Below are positions 13,805 through 17,298 of a DNA stretch of 17,298 nt, in pieces. This stretch comes from JBCCMA01 sp045107005 (GTDB lineage: Bacteria > Pseudomonadota > Gammaproteobacteria > Steroidobacterales > JBCCMA01): assembly GCA_045107005.1 (NCBI GenBank), contig JBGCFP010000183.1, positions 1 to 17,298 of the forward strand. Reading direction: 5' to 3'. The position numbers and the translations under genes were made by a program. How positions within the stretch are numbered: position 1 is the stretch's first letter; each line of letters opens with the position of its first letter. Below the pieces are notes generated by a model. That model was not told where the DNA came from, ran no database searches, and worked only from the letters and a program-made list of their open reading frames with translations.

Positions 13805-14790
13805 GCAACTCGACACCAGGCAACACCATTGACGCGGTTACCAGCGGTCGGCGCGTTCTCGAAATCGAGGCGCGCGCCATCAGCGAGATCATCCCTCGCC
13901 TGGGCGCTGCGTTTGAGCAGGCCTGCGCGATATGCCACGAGTGCCGCGGGCGCATTGTCGTTACGGGCATGGGCAAATCGGGCCATATCGCGGGCAAACT
14001 TGCCGCCACGCTGGCCAGCACCGGCACACCGGCCTTTTTCGTGCACGCCGGCGAGGCCAGTCACGGTGACCTCGGCATGATCACCGGGGACGACGTGGTC
14101 CTGGCGATCTCCAATTCCGGCGAGACCAACGAACTGTCCGCATTGCTGCCGACCATTCGACGAATGGATGTGCCGTTGATTTCGATGACCGGCAAGGCGG
14201 GCTCGACACTCGCCCGCGCCGCGACCGTCAACCTCGATATCAGCGTGCCCGAAGAAGCCTGTCCGCTGAACCTCGCGCCGACCGCGAGCACCACCGCCAC
14301 GTTGGCGCTCGGCGATGCGCTGGCCGTCGTTCTGCTGGAGTTGCGCGGTTTTACCGAAGAAGACTTCGCGCTGTCGCATCCGGGCGGTCGGCTGGGCCGC
14401 CGCCTGACGCTGCGCGTTGGCGACATCATGCGCAGTGACGACGACATCCCCGTGGTGCGCGTTGGCACGGCGCTGGCCGATGCGTTGCTGGAGATCTCGC
14501 AAAAAGGCATGGGGTTCACGATTGTTGTTGATGACAACGATTCGCTTGCCGGCGTGTTTACCGATGGCGATCTGCGCCGCGCGCTCGACACGCGAGCCGA
14601 TTTACATCAAACACGGATTGAGCAAGTCATGATCCGTGACTGCCAGTCCGTCACGCCGCAGACACTTGCCGCTCATGCGGTCGACGTGATCGAAGACTTT
14701 CGCATTACGGCCCTGCCGGTGATCGACGAGGCGAAACGCGTTTGCGGTGCTTTGAACGTCCACGATTTGCTGCGCGCGGGAGTCATGTAA
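13801..14790 (+). CDS. kdsD: Arabinose-5-phosphate isomerase KdsD
   Basis: KdsD converts D-ribulose 5-phosphate to D-arabinose 5-phosphate, the first step of Kdo synthesis for LPS. The 329-aa protein has a SIS domain (about 40-180) and two CBS domains (about 205-325). K59 (GMGKSGH), E111, E152 and H193 (LSHPGGRLG) occupy the same numbers as the catalytic residues of E. coli KdsD, and the ISNSGET loop (103-109) binds phosphate. The ATG overlaps the yrbG stop and the TAA overlaps the kdsC start by one base, a tightly coupled operon. Confidence 0.97.
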   Translation: MSNSTPGNTIDAVTSGRRVLEIEARAISEIIPRLGAAFEQACAICHECRGRIVVTGMGKSGHIAGKLAATLASTGTPAFFVHAGEASHGDLGMITGDDVVLAISNSGETNELSALLPTIRRMDVPLISMTGKAGSTLARAATVNLDISVPEEACPLNLAPTASTTATLALGDALAVVLLELRGFTEEDFALSHPGGRLGRRLTLRVGDIMRSDDDIPVVRVGTALADALLEISQKGMGFTIVVDDNDSLAGVFTDGDLRRALDTRADLHQTRIEQVMIRDCQSVTPQTLAAHAVDVIEDFRITALPVIDEAKRVCGALNVHDLLRAGVM

Positions 14791-15269
14791 TGCTAAGTCA
14801 ATCGGGCATTCGTCTGCTGGTGCTCGACGTCGACGGCGTGCTTACCGACGGTCGCCTCTATTACGGTGCCGGCGGCGAAGTCGCCAAGAGTTTCCACGTA
14901 CGTGATGGCTACGGAATGCGCCGCGCGATGGACGCGGGGCTGCACATTGCGATCATCAGCGGCCGTCCGTCGCAAGGTGCCCAACACCGTTTTGAAGAAC
15001 TCGGCCTTGAGCACGTTTTTCTGGCCTGCCGGGAAAAACGCAAAACGTTGCAAGCACTGCAGCAGCAACTCGACGTCACCGTGGCGCAAACCGCCGTGAT
15101 GGGTGACGACTGCCCGGATCTCGAGATGATGACGCTGGCGGGCTTGAAAATCGCGGTTGCCGACGCGCATGTGGACGTCGCCCGCACCGCAGATTTTGTG
15201 ACCACCATGCGCGGCGGCGAAGGCGCGGTGCGCGAAGTGTGCGACGCGCTCCTCGGCGATTCGCAGTAA
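14790..15269 (+). CDS. kdsC: Kdo-8-phosphate phosphatase KdsC
   Basis: KdsC removes phosphate from Kdo 8-phosphate to give Kdo. It is a cap-less HAD-superfamily enzyme that forms tetramers. The 159-aa product has the nucleophile motif DVDGVLTDG (13-21; D13 nucleophile, D15 acid/base), ISGRPS (56-61), and the magnesium-binding GDDCPDL (105-111). It is about 15-30 residues shorter than the Pseudomonas and E. coli proteins, all at the N-terminus. An in-frame upstream ATG at 14742 exists, but using it would overlap kdsD by 49 bases and add unrelated sequence. The enzyme core is complete. Confidence 0.95.
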   Translation: MLSQSGIRLLVLDVDGVLTDGRLYYGAGGEVAKSFHVRDGYGMRRAMDAGLHIAIISGRPSQGAQHRFEELGLEHVFLACREKRKTLQALQQQLDVTVAQTAVMGDDCPDLEMMTLAGLKIAVADAHVDVARTADFVTTMRGGEGAVREVCDALLGDSQ

Positions 15270-15297
15270 CCGTGATCACACCGGGAAATTTCTGCGC

Positions 15298-15858
15298 ATG
15301 ACGCCGCGTACGGCCTGGATGATTGCGGTGTTCACGATCCTTGCGGTCGTCAGCTACTTCCTGGCACAGGATCGCGCGCCGCAGAGCGCGACCAACGACG
15401 CCACGTTGCCCAGCGGCTACTACCTCAAAGGCGCCGTGTTGAGCGCCACGGATGACAGCGGCATCGTCCGCTATCAGCTGCGTGCCGAGCGCATCGATCA
15501 CGATCCGGTCGACGGCATGATCACTTTGTCGAATCTCGAGTTGGATTACGGCAACACCGCAAACGTCTGGCGGGTTAATGCCGCGAGCGGAACGATGCCA
15601 AAATCCAACAACCGTATTGCGCTGGCAGGCGACGTCACCACGCGACTGCTGAACGCCGCCAGTCACGGCGCGACGCAAATGAGCAGCGCCACTCTGGACA
15701 TCAACCTGCGCGACGAAACGGCGGTCACCGAGGACGCTGTTACCGTAATGTTTGAAGGCGGCGGGCTCGACGCTATCGGCCTTGACGTTGACCTTGCGAA
15801 CGAAACCTTTACGCTCCGGTCAGACGTAAAGGGCGTGTTTGAAGCGCCGACGCGTTAA
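15298..15858 (+). CDS. lptC: LPS export protein LptC
   Basis: LptC is the single-span inner-membrane protein that receives LPS from LptBFG and passes it to LptA. The 186-aa product (E. coli 191) has an N-terminal membrane helix (about 6-23) and a periplasmic beta-jellyroll domain with GYYLKGAVLSATDDSGIVRY near 39-58. The identification rests on domain pattern, length and its place between kdsC and lptA. It starts 28 bases after kdsC with only a weak ribosome-binding site (GGGAAA). Confidence 0.88.
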   Translation: MTPRTAWMIAVFTILAVVSYFLAQDRAPQSATNDATLPSGYYLKGAVLSATDDSGIVRYQLRAERIDHDPVDGMITLSNLELDYGNTANVWRVNAASGTMPKSNNRIALAGDVTTRLLNAASHGATQMSSATLDINLRDETAVTEDAVTVMFEGGGLDAIGLDVDLANETFTLRSDVKGVFEAPTR

Positions 15859-15870
15859 ACTGGATCGGTA

Positions 15871-16569
15871 ATGTTGAGAATTTCACTTTCCCTGGCGCTG
15901 GCTGCCGTGCTGGCAAGTCCGGTCGCTCATGCGCAGAGCTCAGCGGATGAACGCCTGACGATCAAGCTTGATGCGGAGTCGACGCAAGCTAATGGCGTCG
16001 ACGGGTCCATTTCCTTCCGCGGCATTTCCATCACCCAGGGCGACACGTTCATCAAAGCCGACGTCGCACAGTCCTCCGGCCTCGATTTTTTGAACAGCAC
16101 CTGGACCTTTACCGGCAACGTCGAATTTGGTGCGCGAGGCACTAACGTGTCGGCGCGGCAAGCCGTCGTCGATTTTCGCGAGCAAGTGCTGATCAGCGCG
16201 ACGCTGGAAGGCTCGCCAGTCAACTTCCGCCAAAACGCCGCCGCGAACGTCAGATTGACCAGCAACTCGGCGCGGCTTGAATTCACAGACGCGGCGCTGA
16301 ACAAAGCCTACTTTACCGGCACGCCTGTGGAGTACGAGCAGAGCGCTGAGGAACTCATGACCAACGCGCGGGCCGACAGCGTCTTTTTCGACGCGGGCGC
16401 CGGCATTATTACGCTGCAGGACAACGCGTGGATCGGTGAGGGCACACGCGAAATTACCGGCAATCGCATCAGCTACAACTACGAACAGCGAAACGTGGTG
16501 GCGGCCAGCAACGCCGAAGGCAGCGAGCGCGTCACCATTACGATCACGCCACCGAGCAGCGACGAGTAA
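15871..16569 (+). CDS. lptA: LPS transport periplasmic protein LptA
   Basis: LptA forms the periplasmic bridge that carries LPS from LptC to the outer-membrane LptD. The 232-aa precursor begins with a Sec signal peptide (about 1-21, ending ASPVAHA). An OstA-like beta-jellyroll follows, with the typical AYFTGTPVEYEQ and EITGNRISYNYE strands. At 232 residues it is longer than E. coli LptA (185); the extra length seems spread through the N-terminal strands and a polar C-terminal tail ending PPSSDE. Its place between lptC and lptB makes the assignment firm. Confidence 0.9.
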   Translation: MLRISLSLALAAVLASPVAHAQSSADERLTIKLDAESTQANGVDGSISFRGISITQGDTFIKADVAQSSGLDFLNSTWTFTGNVEFGARGTNVSARQAVVDFREQVLISATLEGSPVNFRQNAAANVRLTSNSARLEFTDAALNKAYFTGTPVEYEQSAEELMTNARADSVFFDAGAGIITLQDNAWIGEGTREITGNRISYNYEQRNVVAASNAEGSERVTITITPPSSDE

Positions 16570-16591
16570 GCGGCTTACAGATGAGCAAGAC

Positions 16592-17298
16592 ATGAGCGAA
16601 CTGCGCGCCGTCGAGCTAAAGAAAAGCTACAAGTCGCGACAGATTGTCAGCGATATGACGCTGACGGTTAAGAGCGGCGAAGTTGTCGGCCTGCTCGGAC
16701 CCAACGGGGCGGGTAAAACGACGGCGTTTTACATGATCGTCGGCCTGGTGCGCGCCGATGGCGGCCGGGTACTTCTTGACGATAACGACATCACATCGCT
16801 GCCGATGCACCGGCGCGCGCGGCTTGGCATTGGCTACCTGCCGCAGGAGGCATCGGTCTTTCGGCAACTCAGCGTCGCTCAGAACATCAATGCGATCCTT
16901 GAAACGCGATCGGAACTGGATCGCGCCGGGCGCGAACGATTGCTCGAAGAACTCATCGACGAATTCAATATCGGGCACGTGCGCCAATCGCTTGGCATCA
17001 GTCTGTCGGGTGGCGAACGGCGCCGCGTGGAAATCGCGCGCGCGCTGGCTGCCGAACCGAGCTTCATTCTGCTCGACGAGCCCTTTGCCGGTGTTGACCC
17101 GATTGCCGTGGGTGAGATCAGGGGACTTGTCGCTGACCTCAAACAACGCGGCATCGGGGTGCTGATCACCGACCATAACGTGCGCGAAACGCTCGAGATC
17201 GTAGACCGTGCCTACATCCTGCATGACGGGCACGTATTGATGAGCGGCACCACCGAAGAGGTCGTGAAGGACGAAAATGTCCGCCGCGTCTATCTGGG
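16592..17298 (+). CDS. lptB: LPS export ABC ATPase LptB, 3'-truncated
   Basis: LptB is the cytosolic ATPase of the LptB2FG complex that drives LPS extraction and transport. The visible 235 codons cover nearly the whole protein (E. coli 241). Motifs in order are Walker A GPNGAGKT (36-43), Q-loop Q85 in YLPQEAS, signature LSGGERRR (138-145), Walker B FILLDE (158-163, catalytic E163) and the switch histidine H195 in ITDHN. E163 and H195 carry the same numbers as in E. coli. The frame runs off the window edge a few residues before the expected stop. It starts 22 bases after lptA; a nearer ATG at 16581 runs into a stop after four codons. Confidence 0.96.
   Translation, partial: MSELRAVELKKSYKSRQIVSDMTLTVKSGEVVGLLGPNGAGKTTAFYMIVGLVRADGGRVLLDDNDITSLPMHRRARLGIGYLPQEASVFRQLSVAQNINAILETRSELDRAGRERLLEELIDEFNIGHVRQSLGISLSGGERRRVEIARALAAEPSFILLDEPFAGVDPIAVGEIRGLVADLKQRGIGVLITDHNVRETLEIVDRAYILHDGHVLMSGTTEEVVKDENVRRVYL

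Overview
The window looks like chromosomal DNA of a GC-rich gammaproteobacterium. It carries lipopolysaccharide and outer-membrane genes (gmhA, kdsD, kdsC, lptC, lptA, lptB), a cytochrome bc1 operon followed by sspA-sspB, a DegS/AlgW-type periplasmic protease, and murA next to ibaG. This gene company is typical of Gammaproteobacteria. A paired ECF sigma factor and TPR-bearing Ser/Thr kinase is more usual in environmental lineages (Xanthomonadales, Woeseia or Wenzhouxiangella-like groups), but I cannot name a genus from sequence alone.

Layout. 1-1911 (+): the 3' part of gmhA and a GlcD/Dld-type FAD-linked dehydrogenase. 5158-1912 (-): an ECF-like sigma factor whose end overlaps the start of a 903-aa membrane Ser/Thr kinase with a TPR-rich C-terminal region. 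5382-6053 (+), divergent from the sigma gene: three small genes of 65, 46 and 62 codons. The first two share the exact nine-residue motif EQGGRVIIP, written with different synonymous codons. 7079-6046 (-): sspA-sspB. 9848-7218 (-): petA-petB-petC, ended by a terminator just before sspA. 10050-11117 (+): degS/algW. 12632-11130 (-): ibaG-murA. 12830-17298 (+): yrbG-kdsD-kdsC-lptC-lptA-lptB, with lptB cut by the window edge.

How the genes work together. The right-hand operon makes Kdo (KdsD, KdsC) and exports LPS (LptC, LptA, LptB). GmhA feeds heptose into the same LPS core. MurA starts peptidoglycan synthesis. The DegS-type protease is expected to sense outer-membrane damage. PetABC is the bc1 complex of aerobic respiration. 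SspA binds RNA polymerase and SspB delivers substrates to ClpXP.

The unusual part is 1912-6053: the kinase/sigma pair and the divergent small genes sit between a housekeeping oxidoreductase and sspB with no spare DNA at either joint. I infer that it is an accessory signalling cassette in which the kinase controls the sigma factor and the small proteins are targets or effectors. The small proteins match no family I know. No rRNA, tRNA, CRISPR array, insertion sequence or phage gene was seen. No gene-free stretch exceeds 300 bases; the longest are about 223 bp (5159-5381), 201 bp (9849-10049) and 197 bp (12633-12829), and their contents are listed as separate features.
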